From Megalopta genalis (lineage: Eukaryota > Arthropoda > Insecta > Hymenoptera > Halictidae): a stretch of DNA of 64,000 bases. The DNA is taken from positions 3,005,001 through 3,069,000 of the forward strand of contig NW_027476093.1 in NCBI RefSeq assembly GCF_051020955.1, written 5' to 3'. The notes under the pieces are model-generated. The model ran no database searches. It had not been told where the DNA came from and saw nothing but the letters and a program-made list of their open reading frames with translations. Positions 13,201-24,188 of the stretch are shown piece by piece. The stretch's first letter is position 1; every line of letters begins with the position of its first letter. The translations under genes were made by a program, and so were the position numbers.

Positions 13201-16200
13201 GCGGTGATACCGAACCGGAAACGTGGATGCTACCGAGTACCGAAAATAAACCGCGCGTCGTTCGATAGTTGTTCGCGAGGCGATCGAGACAACGGAAACA
13301 TGTTGCGGTTAAGCGTCGTATTTGGGAAAACGAAAGCGTCTCCGAGTCAGGATCTCGGAGTCGGACGTTGCAATTTCGGGATCGTTCGACGGCGACGTTG
13401 CGACACAGGGTTCGACCGATACGGCTGCGGAATCCGCGTAGCGTTTCGACCAAGAAGGATAGAGCGGAAACCGAAGAAATCCGGGGAAGCGCGACCCTCG
13501 GTCGCGTCTCGGTCGCTTTATTAGATTCGCTTGGATTTCATTTCGTGACGGTTAAGCGAACGAGATTTTCGCGCCCGGTGGCCAACTGCCAACGGATTGA
13601 ATTTCTTAAAATTACCAGACCGGAGTAAACCGAGTTAGCAACCGGCTCTCGAACGACTCACCCCGGCCGGAGGACACCTTTGTATCGCAAACTCGCGTAA
13701 TTATTTTAGAAACGCCATGCCGCCAAAGACGTTGCGAAATTCATCGAATTACCTCGCTAACGGCGTTACGTCGAGGGAACGTAATTCGCGGATAAGCGTC
13801 CGCGTTTTGTACCAATGCGACCCTTCCAACGCGAGCGGAACAGACCGTTTCTGGAACGTTACGACCGACGCGTGTCGCTGGCCGATTTTCTTGACGGAAT
13901 TTTTGCGATCGCGAATACCGCGAGAATCTCGTCGAACCGTTTTACTACGCCCTGTTGCTCCGATGTCCCTCGTCTCCCCGTTACGATCGCCCGCCGCGTC
14001 GCGTCGCGTCGGCAAGAAAATCGAATTATCACCCTGCCACGGAACGGAAGACCTTCCCGTCGGGCTCCGTTTGCGCTTTGTATCGTGCGATCGTCGTTGC
14101 GATATCTCGTTATCCGGTAGCTCCGATAAAGCAATTACCGCCAAAGTATAATATTCGTCGACGCCGTTAATTATAATTGCTATTATCGTTTATTTACTTA
14201 TTTATAAACGGAAAAATTCATTGGAGTGCATACGCGACGGAAGGTATCGGCGCGGTGATCTCGATAGATTTCTCGCTTCGATTTCGACGTTTAGCAATCG
14301 CGGACACCGACGAGATCGATTACGGCACAGCGCGTACCTGGTCGTTCGTTAGGGTAGCAATCGTTGTTATGCTCGCATAACATGTGTTATCGAGAGCATA
14401 AAAGTTTAAACGAGAAAGGAGCCGAAGACGATTCGTCGAGCCATTCGGAACTTTAAAAAGAACTCCTAGATTCGAGGTAACTTCGAGGTAGAGCACCGAT
14501 TTTTCGGGAAGCTCGCTCGAAAATGAAAATAATTCGCGGCGGTAGACGATGCGTCGACGCGTTCGAGAAAGAATGCTGTTATAAAATTTTCTGCGATGCT
14601 TAAAATTGTATACAAAGGGATTAAAGGTAAAGTCTACTCGATTACGTTGCTCGCGACGCGTGCACGAGCAAGTTATCGAAAATCGATCGGCTTACGAAGC
14701 CGTTCCCGCGCTTCGCGTACAACAAATTATAAAATTTGTAATTTCAGTCCCCGGATCGGGCATTCATTAATTGGGAACGTCGGCGCGCGCGCAGGATAAA
14801 ATTTAACGTCGACGCGAGTAATCGGCGCTTCTCGGATCGAGCTTCGCGGAGCTTCGATTTGCGAAAAGTCGATAAGCCGCGCGCGCAAAATCTACGTTTC
14901 GTTCGACGAGCCCAAATATATCCTCGTTTCTTTTTGTCATTTACCTATGCGAGAAACGATTCTAATTAAGTGACCCGGGATCGCGACGAAACCACCGTTT
15001 CAATTTTATGCGAGAAAAGCGACGAATGCTCGAGCTCGGGCCATCGATCGTTTCGAAAACGTATTCGTCCATTTTGCGTCGAGCACGAAACGAGTAGACT
15101 TCTCTACGGACAACGGTGGAGCAACGTTTTCGAATCTCAGAGTTTCACAAACTTGTAATTGTCTGTTGTAAAAGCGACGATAAACTTATGAAAAATGTAT
15201 ACGAAGTTGATGGTACCATAGAAGCCGATTCGAATCTTTCTTTTCGCTTCGAACGATCGTAATCCAAATAATATAATATATTTTTACGCGATATGTAAAA
15301 TTAAATTACCGAAATCGAGTTGTTAATTAACCATAAAATTCGACTAATTAGAAAAAGTTACTTATCCGATACATCGAATAGCGATAATTGGTATTATATT
15401 TCATTCTCCGCTTCCAATGTTACTTTTGTTTAATAATAATATAATGAAAATATTTCACAGAATCAACACGACGCGGATCCGGTTAAATTTTAATGAAAGT
15501 ATCGCTTCCAGCGTTCGGGTCGATGTTAAATTATGCATTGTCGGAGAATTGTACCGTCGGTACGATTATCCGGTCTACCGATATATCACAATTCTCCGTT
15601 GACCAAATACGTTTTACACGTAATCGGCTAAATCTAAGGCTATCCGCGTGCAAAACGATTTACCATACAAGAGAATAGAGACGAAGTCTAGCTCCGTAGT
15701 TGTTCCATTTATAAAACTGTGCTATCGAACGAACGTTCGTGTCGCTCTTCATAGTCCGGATAATCGAGTTTCTACCACACTTCTAATTCGAAGCGGCCGT
15801 CTTCCTTGAAATAACTGGCATAGCGTTCTGGATCTTACTTTATTCGGTAGCGTCCGGATAAATATACGTCGAGTTGTGTAATACGAAATGTCGAATATCT
15901 TGTTCCTCGCAAATTCCAAGGAATTTTTTGTGATTTTTCTTAAAGAGGAATTCGCGAAACCACAAGACCCGTGGAACGATGTTGTTAAAATTTTAACTTA
16001 CAAATTACAAACTTGCTGCTCAAATTTCACAGCTGAAAGGAAACTTTGAACCGAAAGCAATTATTGTTTGAAAATACTCGATATAATAATCTCCGATCAG
16101 ATGTTTTTCCTAACCGCGGTGTCAGAGAATCGATCGAGGAAATTTCCCGACGTCGTCGTTTCATGTTCAAGCGTGCGATTTAAAATTTGCTGCGCGTTCT

Positions 16201-16474
16201 TCTAGATCGTTGTCGACCCTGAGTCCGAGAAAAATCAACGTAACGTTGACCGGTTTTTATTCGTGCCAGTGCCTGATTTACAATTTTCTTCGAAACGAGT
16301 GAAATCGATCGATCCAGTTTTCATTTTCGTTCCTGCACACCCGACCCGATCGGATCAAGGATCGGCGCAGTTTCACTTCGGTTCTCGCATATGCGCCGAG
16401 AACGCCGGTTTAAAGTAAATCGAGATCCTCTCGCGAAGAGCCGAGGCACGGGTAACGGAGAGGCAGAGGATAGG

Positions 16475-16478
<4 letters not shown>

Positions 16479-16508
<30 letters not shown>
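16479..16508. repeat. (GA)n microsatellite
   Basis: About 15 GA dinucleotides, visible directly. Confidence 0.95.
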
Positions 16509-16515
<7 letters not shown>

Positions 16516-17538
16516 GAGAGTGCTCGCACACCTGTCTGAATCTCGAGTAACGAGCCAAGAGAAACACAAGGCAACCCCACGAATTCGTGCTGCTCCTTTG
16601 AGCTCCCCTTTTTAACCCACCGCGGTGCGCGGAGCCAGGATAACACGGGAAACCGGTTCCATAGTATTTATGCACCGTGTGTACGCGACTTACGAATACG
16701 AATGCGTAAGATGCATCCAGCCCTTTCTGTTCCCTTTAGTCACCGACGCTTACGCGCACACGTCCGCCATCCCTTTTTTCTTTCCCTTTAACCCGCCAGC
16801 ATTCGCTACACCGTCGAGACACTAGGAAACGTTCTATATCGCAAACGTCGTTCCGGTACGAAACTCCCAGAAGCTCTTGTAACTCGTTCACAATGAAAGC
16901 GAGTCTTGGCGAATGCTCGGAAACGGAGAAACATCGACACAGAAACTGATTCTCCAACTGGCATTGGGTTAAGTTCGGAATGACTTCGCGAGTGCTCGAG
17001 TTTCGAATGGTCTCCCATCAAAATATTGGAACATCGCGCTCGAATTCGTTGCGTCGAGTAGAGAAAGTTTTAAACGAAAAAACGTTTCTCCGTTAACATC
17101 GCCGATTTTATTAAAACGATAGCAATATAATTGATTCGCTCCATCGAAAAGCTATTCGAGCTGTTTAGGAAAATCAATTAGCGAAACATGGATATCAACG
17201 AGCGCGGCTGTCCGAGCCTCGAGTCGCAACGAGTCGGTCTCGTTGAAAATTACTCCTTCGACTTCCAGAAGTCGTATTATTTAATTGCTTCAACAACGTA
17301 CTCCTATGCGATACATTTCGAAGCGATACGATCACGCGAGAGCCTTCGCATCGATCGCTAATAATTGTTTAACAATTTAGCAAAAGCGTAACGATATAAT
17401 ATTAAATACATGATAGGCCGATAATCCTAATACAATCGAAACGGACGTGAGTTTACATGAAAAAGTAATAGGGCGAATGTAGAGCGAAATAATATATTTG
17501 TGCCGGACGAAAAAAACTTAATTCCATTATTTTCTCAG

Positions 17539-17762
17539 GCAGAATCATCGTCGCTCCGGTGATACGATTGGATAACGATTTCGAAATGCTTATAATTATT
17601 GGAACGACAGAAATATTACACATTGTACCATGTCTAAGAGATCATTGCGGAATTAAAGACTGTTTACGTATCGTACATAGACACGCGAAAGAATATAAGC
17701 AAAATACGAATAATATAATGCCAGAAATATCGTTGATGAAACACGAACTCGACGAATGTTGA
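17539..17762 (+). CDS. 3'-terminal coding exon of an unrecognised plus-strand gene (partial)
   Basis: A good acceptor (ATTATTTTCTCAG, AG at 17537-17538) opens a frame of about 74 codons to the TGA at 17760-17762. A canonical AATAAA polyadenylation signal follows 20 bp later at 17782-17787. In this frame the intron phase is 1. The translation begins RIIVAPVIRL and contains the cysteine run PCLRDHC, then KDCLRI, ending in HELDEC. I do not recognise the family. It converges on the Seipin stop at 17863, only about 100 bp away. The 5' exons must lie upstream, but I could not identify them. It might be part of a secreted or cysteine-containing protein; that is inference. No ATG-initiated single-exon gene is needed to explain it. 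Confidence 0.4.
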
Positions 17763-17862
17763 AAGTATAAACAACAATTGGAATAAAAGCTGGCCATATC
17801 GATAAGCCCTACTCGTTCGGTGAAAATTTCTAAACAATTTTTTAACCGGCTACCGTGGTAAA

Positions 17863-19126
17863 TCAGTTTAATTGTTCGATATGCGAAGAGAGTGGATCGT
17901 CGTTGTCGATATAGTCTGGTAATGTGAAAGGTTCTTCCGAAGACGATGAATCCGATAGTTCTACGAAACATGATTATTTTAGTAACAATATTATACAGAG
18001 AATGATAAAAAGAAACGATGTAACTTACGATCATGACCGTTTGTAGGTTCTTTCTTTTCTTCTGTGTTCGAGTTGTTTTTGCATCCCTTTTTTTCGTTCG
18101 CTTTCATTTCTTCTTCGTAATTAAAACTATCGTAATTGTTATCTTCGTAGGAGGTGAAGTGAAAGTAAGACAGGGTGCATACGAGAGCTATGAAAAACAA
18201 ATTTGTACTAATTCCAACGACGGCAGACAAAATTGGCCAGTGAAACATAAGATAGCGTAAACCAGATAAATGTGCATTTATCGTAACGGTAGCTGAATAA
18301 AATTCAATGTGTCTAGATTGTATCTCGATCGATACGTCTGTCACAGGATGGCTCTGATCGTCTTCAAAATTACCAAACAATTCGAGCACTAAATTTTGTT
18401 TTTCTTCCACGCTACCAAAGATCATCATAGGCGACAATGTAAACGTTGTTATCGTATGTAACAATGTACTGCGATAATGCATCATGGCTGACCTACATAC
18501 GTCTTCTACGATGATACCGTCTCTACTATGTAATTCGGCGCAGACCATAAACATACCTATTAAAGATCTATAGATTAATCGCCCCAATAATTCTAACGAC
18601 GGTAAGAGAAACATTTATAAATGTTACCAAGTTCTTTATTAGCAGGAGATTCTGGCATTTCTAAATGCAAGCTTACTTTATACGGTTGCCCAACCATAAG
18701 CAACTGTTGTTTATTCGTCAACTGCACATATGCCGTAGGAAAGCTACATATCCCTTTCTGTGCGTTGCAAGATCTACGATATGAAAAAATGGTTTAATTT
18801 GAATTTCCACATAGCGCGCATATTTCTACGCAATAAAATATGTGCAAATAGTACGATTCGTTATAAGTTAAACAACTAACATACAACTAAACAGCTCACC
18901 TGAATTGTAAATGTACCGGCCGTACATATGACATATTCGGCATGTAAGCATAGTAAAATGCTGTGTACAGAAATACTGATAACCAAATAATAAGAATTCC
19001 AGTAATGATAATCATTCCACCGCTTAATATTACATGTTTAGCGGATTGTACGCTTCTTGTTGTTTTCTTTTGAACGCTAAACCATTTTCTATTTGCTAAT
19101 TCCAACAACCTCGAAATTAATATCAT
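17863..19126 (-). CDS. Seipin: Seipin (BSCL2 homolog), lipid-droplet biogenesis protein
   Basis: Seipin forms an ER ring at ER-lipid droplet contacts and controls droplet assembly and triglyceride storage. Four coding exons read on the minus strand: 19126-18900, 18773-18628, 18556-18029 and 17960-17863. All have GT-AG junctions and sum to 333 codons (332 aa), a normal seipin length. TM1 lies at about residues 32-58, followed by the family motif RPVHLQF at the start of the luminal domain. Next come a Cys pair (SCNAQKGIC), the conserved MFMVC strand and a second TM at about 230-256. The C-terminal tail is cytosolic, acidic and Ser-rich and finishes ...HIEQLN. A read-through frame upstream of exon 3 (MFLLPSLELL) is intronic. 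The gene lies downstream of Rbbp5 on the same strand and converges on the 17539-17762 exon. Identity rests on the whole fold-specific pattern, not on one motif. Confidence 0.93.
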
Positions 19127-19764
19127 TGTACAATTTAATACACTTTCGGCTATAAGTTTGGTTCGTTACTGCGCAACTTTATTTATGCCTCCAGCAATCG
19201 TTCCATGAGATAAGATAACTACATAATTTATCGTTTAATTAATCTTCTTTTTAAATTATTTTCAACTAAAATATAGGTTAAATCCATTGCAGTACACGCG
19301 AATCGAGAAACAGCGCTGTCACTACTAATTCTGTAAAAGCCAGTACTAAATGTAATGCCATTACAGGTTTTACGAGAAGATATTTTTATCGACATTTTTA
19401 CTAATCTATTCGATGATCGAATAACATTTTCAGAAATATAATTATAAAAATAACAGATATATCAATTTATAATAACTATTCATTTTTATTATTGTTAAGA
19501 CTAAGGAATCGAAGCTTTGCCTATACTTACATACACAAGACAGTTTCTAATATAGATTTTCAATGCTAAAACACTTGAGAATGGTGCGTACAATAATCTG
19601 TGTTATGCGATACATTCCATAGGAAGTAGTGACACATTTCATAATATCTATTATAAATATGAAATATTATCAAAATTCATAAAATATTTGAAGTACTTTA
19701 AAAAATATGTACATTGTAAAATACTTGTTAATACTAAAAAATAGAAAACAACATATATTTCAAA
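19127..19764. other. intergenic, Seipin 5' side and Rbbp5 3' side
   Basis: AT-rich with no coding frame. A minus-strand AATAAA-type signal (TTTATT on the plus strand near 19485-19491) could end the Rbbp5 transcript. The Seipin promoter must lie in the first few hundred bases upstream of 19126. Confidence 0.6.
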
Positions 19765-21604
19765 TTATTTCCCCTTTCTATGTTCCAGACGAGGTCTCCC
19801 TTTTTTGGTTGTCGGTTTATCTTTTCCTTTATTCAGTAATGGATGAGTTTCTAAAAACAAAAACGGTCAATTCAAATAAATGCGCTACAGTTTTTTTTTT
19901 GTGTGTATTATAACTATTATACCATCTACTGGGGCTCCTTGCAAATGAATATCGTGCGAACGATGTTTCTTCATAGGAGGTTCGTGCGGTGTTGTTTGAT
20001 TATCTTCCGAATCTTCTACATCCGGTGAGATCGGTAGAAATTGTAATGAACCGATATCCTCCATTTCTTCGTCGGAGCTACAGAAAGCAGCAACCCTATC
20101 GATAGACGCAACATCAACTTCGATCTCTTCATCTTGGGCTTCTTCGCCTTGAACCACAGACTTGTCTTCGTCGCTCAAGTCAAATTCACTTTCCCTCTCT
20201 TCGTACTCAACATTTTCGTCTAATTCCTTAAAATCTGGTGCAAAAGCAGACCAATTCTCAACTTGGTTTTGTGCCCAAATAGAAACTACACCAGACGATA
20301 TAGAAGCAATTATTGGCCTTACAGGATGCCACTGTATCAAAATTTTAACAATTAATTTATGAACTATCTAATGCCAATGAAACGGTAAATTAATTATTTA
20401 CCACAACATCAAGTAACAATTCTCCCTTAGTTCCATGTAAAATTTTCACTAAATTTCCAATACTTTTTTCCCAGACGTACAGAGCATGTTGCCTTGCAGA
20501 ACCAGCGCATACATATTCTCCGTCTCCAGAGAAACAACATTTTTTCCACATGGTTTTGTTTACAAGATCTTGCAATTTTTGTATCGGTTCAGGTTCGCCG
20601 TCTTTTCCACATGCTAGTACTTCCGTACTATCGTATACACGAATTACCCTATCTGATGTATTTACTAAAAAACAAGATCCTCGCCTAGCAAACTCGATAC
20701 TTTTCACAGCCGTATTACTGGCAGTGCCTTGCGATATTTTGTAAGAAGCTTTCACAGTTAGCGATTCTGCATCGAGAACTAAAATTCGCCCACGAGCATT
20801 TCCAGTATACACAAAATCTCCGCGGCGATCGAAAGATGCCACTATATTTAAATCGCTCTGCAATAGAAGACTATTTCTTTAGATTATATATATTGTACTT
20901 TTATGCTAGATATATATTTACATACATCGTCGTCAAGAGGTATAACTCTATGCGAGCCCTCAACGTCAACCATTACCGCTGCGTGTCTCATTGGACATAC
21001 TAAAAATTTGTTAAGATTTCTTGGATGAAACTGTACTTTCAATATAGGGGATGGAAATCGGTATTTTTGATCGCATTCTCCCGATAAAACGTCCCATATG
21101 CAAACATTGTTGTCTGTCGAGGCACTTAATAGTTTATGTCCATTTCTAGACCAGCTATTTAATGAGAATAATAATATAAAAATTTACTACACGCAAAGTA
21201 ACATAATTATATTGTACTATTATTCCAAATTATATTACCTCAAGGAACATACTGGATGAACATGTGCACTGATGATTTTGGCAACGCCTCTTGTCAAAAA
21301 ATCCCATATAACAATTCTGCCGTCGTTACACCCAACAGCAAGAAGAGTTCCTCTCTTGTTGAATGTACATGTTACTGCTAACGATATGCAATCTAATGTA
21401 CCATCGAATTCCTAACAATTATAAATATTTTGAGATCAAAAAATTAAAAGAGCACAATGTATTTTAAGGGCTACATCTTACCTCTGGATAATTCTGACCA
21501 AATGATTCTAGAAAAAGAAAAACATCAATTAGATTTTGACTCCGTCATGTGTGTATTAAACTAAATATTTAAAAAAAGACCTTACCCAATAATTCTAAAT
21601 TCAT
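19765..21604 (-). CDS. Rbbp5: Retinoblastoma-binding protein 5 homolog (WRAD / COMPASS H3K4 methyltransferase subunit)
   Basis: RBBP5 is the WD40 scaffold that, with ASH2L, WDR5 and DPY30, activates MLL/SET1 methyltransferases on histone H3K4 in the nucleus. Seven exons read on the minus strand: 21604-21586, 21507-21482, 21411-21239, 21154-20926, 20857-20402, 20331-19923 and 19850-19765. They sum to 466 codons (465 aa). The start MNLELLESFGQNYPE is split over two micro-exons of 19 and 26 nt. WD40 blades follow (AVGCNDGRIVIWDF, LLSASTDNNVCIWD, YVCAGSARQHALYVWEKS). The ASH2L-binding region is retained as VEYEERESEF at residues 342-351. An acidic stretch follows, and then a basic end (KKGRPR). 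It is shorter than the 538-aa human protein because the C-terminal tail is reduced. It is head to head with mRpS29. Confidence 0.95.
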
Positions 21605-22227
21605 TTTTGCTTTATTTGTTTATGTATCTACGTTATACATAGAACTTGTTAAAGTTATTATTTGTGACAGCAATGTCCATTTGTTAACCTACAATAACAA
21701 TATCACACAAAATAACAGAAACGAAAATTTAACGTTTCTCAGTATCCAATTCCAGTGCGCATTGCGCATGCATCCGCATGTAAGTTCATGATGCACACGA
21801 TATGTAGTATCCTCAGTGATGTAAAATTTCAGGATTTCCTATCTCAGCGCCGTCTACGGTAGAGTAGTGTCAGTTCGTAGACTATGTACATACATATGCC
21901 TATCGGAAATTAGTTTTCGAGTAAGATCAATGTTTCGTCTCTAGTCAAGTGAGCATTCTGTGTCACAGACGTGTATGTTTGCACATACGCATCCATATGT
22001 ATGTATGTATGTATGTATATATAATATATAAAGACGGATCGTTGTTTTGTGTACCTGCTCAATTAATTTTGGAAGCATTATAATTATTTAACAAAAGGAA
22101 TTGAGTGTCTCTACTTATGATATAGACAATATGTTATCTGTTTGTACATGTACGTTTTTATTATTTATGTTTAATGATTATTATAATACATTGAAGCAAT
22201 TTGTTTCCTTATATTTCTAATTAGCAC
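21605..22227. promoter_or_regulatory. shared Rbbp5 / mRpS29 intergenic promoter region
   Basis: This AT-rich interval of about 620 bp lies between two divergent start codons. It contains TGCGCATTGCGCATG near 21756-21770, which resembles an interrupted NRF-1/Erect wing site (consensus YGCGCAYGCGCR). It also holds a (TATG)n run at about 21996-22018. A non-coding first exon of mRpS29 may also lie here: TTCTAATTAG (AG at 22223-22224) could be an acceptor just before its ATG. No TATA box was convincing. Confidence 0.5.
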
Positions 22228-23851
22228 ATGTGTACATTAACTATTGTAAACATTTCCTCCAATTGTTGCTATACCTATGAAACTGTTCGTTTATCAGATT
22301 CATTAGTCAGAGGAATATGCATTGCAAGAGGACGAAGAACACTGGCAACAGCTTTAGCTACAGAACTAAAAGATATAGAAAATGAGACTTTCCGTACATT
22401 CGAATCAGATCCTCAAAATCATATTGAAACTCACTTGGGAAGAGTATACACAATACCAAAAGATATAAAAAAATTCTTTCAAAATGGAATGCCGAATGAG
22501 TGGAAACAACAAATAAAAGTTTTTGGAGAGTTTGGTATTTTAGTTAGAAGACCAGCAATTGAAATTATATCTTATTTAGAACAAACAGATTACTCGAAGC
22601 CTATAAATAAATACGTTTTATGTATCCTTCTTAACTCTTTAGTTACAATTAAGAATAGATACTATATAATTAATCTTTTGTGGGTATTTACTTCCAAATA
22701 AAAGATCACCGTGGACCTTATATTAATAAATTAAATTCTCAACCACAAAGGGTTAATGAAAAATACATTATATCGATATATAGCTATATTTTTATTATAA
22801 TCGTGTACATTAGATGGTAAAGAAGGTGTAGGAAAAACATCGACCATATTGCACTTAATTCACTATGGCCTTGCAAAAGAGTTTATTGTGCTTAATGTAC
22901 CATCAGGTAAAACAATATAATAGTATATATTTTCATCAAAAATATTAACATATTAAATATTTTTAGTTAATAATTGGTTTAAGTTCCCAACCGAGGCTCC
23001 AGAATCTCCAATTGTACCAGGCAAACTAGATATTCCCTTACATGCAGGGGTTTGGTTAAATTATTTCAAAAATTTAAACGCTCCATTATTATCAACACTC
23101 AATGTAAGTATTACGTTCTACAATTCTTATCATTGATTTGTATCGCATACGAGTGAAATAATTGTTTTCTAGCTTAAACTCTCCAAGGATTACATTTGGT
23201 CTTACCGAGAATCTACAAACTGCGGAGAACCACTTTTACATATGATTGAATTTGGAGCACAAAGAATTAAGTTTGCTTGTGGTGTTATCGATGCTCTTGT
23301 AAACGAACTTAAAATAGCCAGTATGGCAGGCAAATGTAGAGTGTTGACTGTCATAGATGGTTTTAATTCGCTTACCTCTGACATCACAGGGATCAAGGAT
23401 GAAAAGAAGCAACTTGTACCACCAGAAAGAATATCAATAACCGCTTCATTTTTAAATACTGTTAACTGTAATTGGTGTAATGGTGCTGCAATATTGTCAG
23501 TGGATACAAAAGCAAATAAGGTATGCGATAAATAATATAGTCTCTAACTAATATATGTGTATAGTGCATTGACTAAATAAAATATATTTAATATTGAATT
23601 TCTTTTGTTTGCAGAATAGAAGAGAATCTGAATATCCGAGGTATTTACTTGGTAAAGAAGGATTTGAACTTCTAGATCCTTTTGTTCCAGTTGGCGTTGA
23701 AAACTACACTTACGACGAATTTAATGTCATTATGGAATATTATAAAGATAGAAAATGGATTAGAGATATCAGTTCTTCAGGACAAAAGGAATTAGAGCTT
23801 TTGTCAAATAGAAATCCTCTAGAACTTTGGTTCCGTTGTAAACCTCTGTAA
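22228..23851 (+). CDS. mRpS29: Mitochondrial small ribosomal subunit protein mS29 (DAP3 homolog)
   Basis: mS29/DAP3 is a GTP-binding protein of the mitochondrial 28S ribosomal subunit, also linked to apoptosis in vertebrates. Five exons read on the plus strand: 22228-22621, 22814-22906, 22967-23103, 23173-23520 and 23615-23851. All junctions are GT-AG and the total is 403 codons (402 aa), close to the 398-aa human protein. Walker A is GKEGVGKT at residues 133-140, created across the first intron; a Walker B-like strand is VLTVIDG at 265-271. The C-terminal block has the family words YLLGKEGFELLDPF and ELLSNRNPLELW. The ATG at 22228 is the first in frame after a stop at 22222-22224, but its context is weak. 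The mitochondrial targeting sequence may instead come from an unseen upstream exon. An AATAAA at 23852-23857 directly abuts the stop codon. Confidence 0.93.
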
Positions 23852-24188
23852 AATAAATGAAAGTGATTACTAAGAAAATAACATTCTTTTTTTTTTCATT
23901 TGTATACAACTATTTGACTAGTCTATTATTTCTGTTCTAGAATTCTGTTTCTTCGGTCATTTAAATAAAAAATTAATGTATATTGCTACATATTTTATTG
24001 ATTCGAATGATACACAGTAAGTGGTTAGGAATGTTTATTATTTGCAGGAATAAAATACATTGTTCAACATTTTACTCATTTCGATCTACATTCAAAAAGT
24101 GAAATATATTTTCGAAAAACGATATTTATATTTGTATTGGAAATGATTATATATAAACTACATATAATATAAATTTTAAATTCTGTAT
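23852..24188. other. tail-to-tail intergenic region
   Basis: AT-rich, with polyadenylation signals for both flanking genes: AATAAA at 23852-23857 for mRpS29, and TTTATT motifs (AATAAA on the minus strand) at about 23994 and 24031 for ref(2)P. No coding frame. Confidence 0.65.

Larger units (their letters stand above)
1..17400. other. CpG-rich, gene-poor region
   Basis: This stretch is dense in TCG, CGA and GCG and has almost no convincing coding structure. Many long open frames occur on both strands at once (for example around 6.6-7.5, 8.1-9.1 and 13.7-14.1 kb). They overlap each other, give Arg/Ser-rich translations and run straight through simple repeats, so I read them as chance frames. 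Simple repeats and one weak small ORF are listed separately. Base composition drifts toward AT from about 14 kb. It could hold introns or distal exons of the gene whose last exon lies at 17539-17762, but I could not identify such exons. Confidence 0.6.

Noticed and set aside
16960..17025. fragments (TTAAGTTCGGA, TGATGGGAGACC on the reverse strand) resembling 5S rRNA
   Set aside because: The blocks are in the wrong order and orientation for a 5S gene, and no internal promoter boxes are seen.
18560..18614. ATG-initiated extension (MFLLPSLELL) of Seipin exon 3
   Set aside because: It lies upstream of a clear acceptor (TTTAATAG) and would break the conserved ELG-MFMVC junction made by splicing from 18628 to 18556.
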